A DNA stretch of 6,095 bases from Candidatus Bathyarchaeota archaeon (GTDB lineage Archaea; Thermoproteota; Bathyarchaeia; Bathyarchaeales; Bathycorpusculaceae), in assembly GCA_003601785.1 (NCBI GenBank), contig PIYA01000054.1, positions 2,725-8,819 of the forward strand, written 5' to 3'. Position 1 is the first letter of the stretch, and each line of letters begins with the position of its first letter. Below are positions 6,095-6,095 of the stretch, one piece after another. The notes beneath the pieces were generated by a model. That model was given only the letters and a program-made list of their open reading frames with translations. It did no database searches and was not told where the DNA came from. Position numbers and translations under genes: made by a program.

Positions 6095-6095
6095 T

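Overview
The window is a compact archaeal [NiFe]-hydrogenase maturation (hyp) cluster. All six complete genes and one partial gene are intact, with no frameshifts. The source is most likely an archaeon. The evidence is the ATPase-type HypB paired with a long-loop HypA (an arrangement known from Thermococcales), a TATA-like box about 26 nt before the hypA start with no leader, GGTG-type ribosome binding sites, and protein sequences that resemble archaeal rather than bacterial Hyp proteins as I remember them. Base composition looks moderate, roughly mid-40s % GC by eye. An uncultured Thermoproteota/Bathyarchaeia-type lineage would fit, but I cannot establish the taxon from this window.

Layout. 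Positions 1-671, minus strand: hypA followed with no gap by the 5' part of an Mrp/MinD-like ATPase that I call ATPase-type HypB, which runs off the left edge. Positions 672-746: a 75-nt divergent promoter region. Positions 747-1832, plus strand: hypE. Positions 1829-5515, minus strand: hypF, hypC and hypD in transcription order; hypD overlaps the end of hypE tail to tail by 4 nt. Positions 5583-6035, minus strand: a short FmdE-family protein upstream of hypF. Its start may overlap, as ATGA, the stop of a gene entering from the right edge.

How the genes work together. HypF and HypE make the cyanide ligands: HypF transfers a carbamoyl group to the C-terminal cysteine of HypE, and HypE dehydrates it to a thiocyanate. 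HypC and HypD build the Fe(CN)2CO unit and deliver it to the hydrogenase large-subunit precursor. HypA and its ATPase partner then supply nickel. The window therefore holds the HypA, C, D, E and F set plus a likely HypB substitute. It has no hydrogenase structural gene, no maturation endopeptidase and no classical GTPase HypB. The FmdE-like protein is the only member without an obvious place in this pathway.

The window is mostly a well-understood system and I see no clearly undescribed machinery. The points worth a second look are the HypA-HypB pairing, the in-frame TAG junction between these two genes, the shared divergent promoter, the hypE/hypD overlap, an extra segment in HypE, and the shortened FmdE protein with a Cys-to-Gly change. 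No gene-free stretch exceeds 75 nt, and I found no RNA genes, mobile elements, CRISPR arrays or long repeats.
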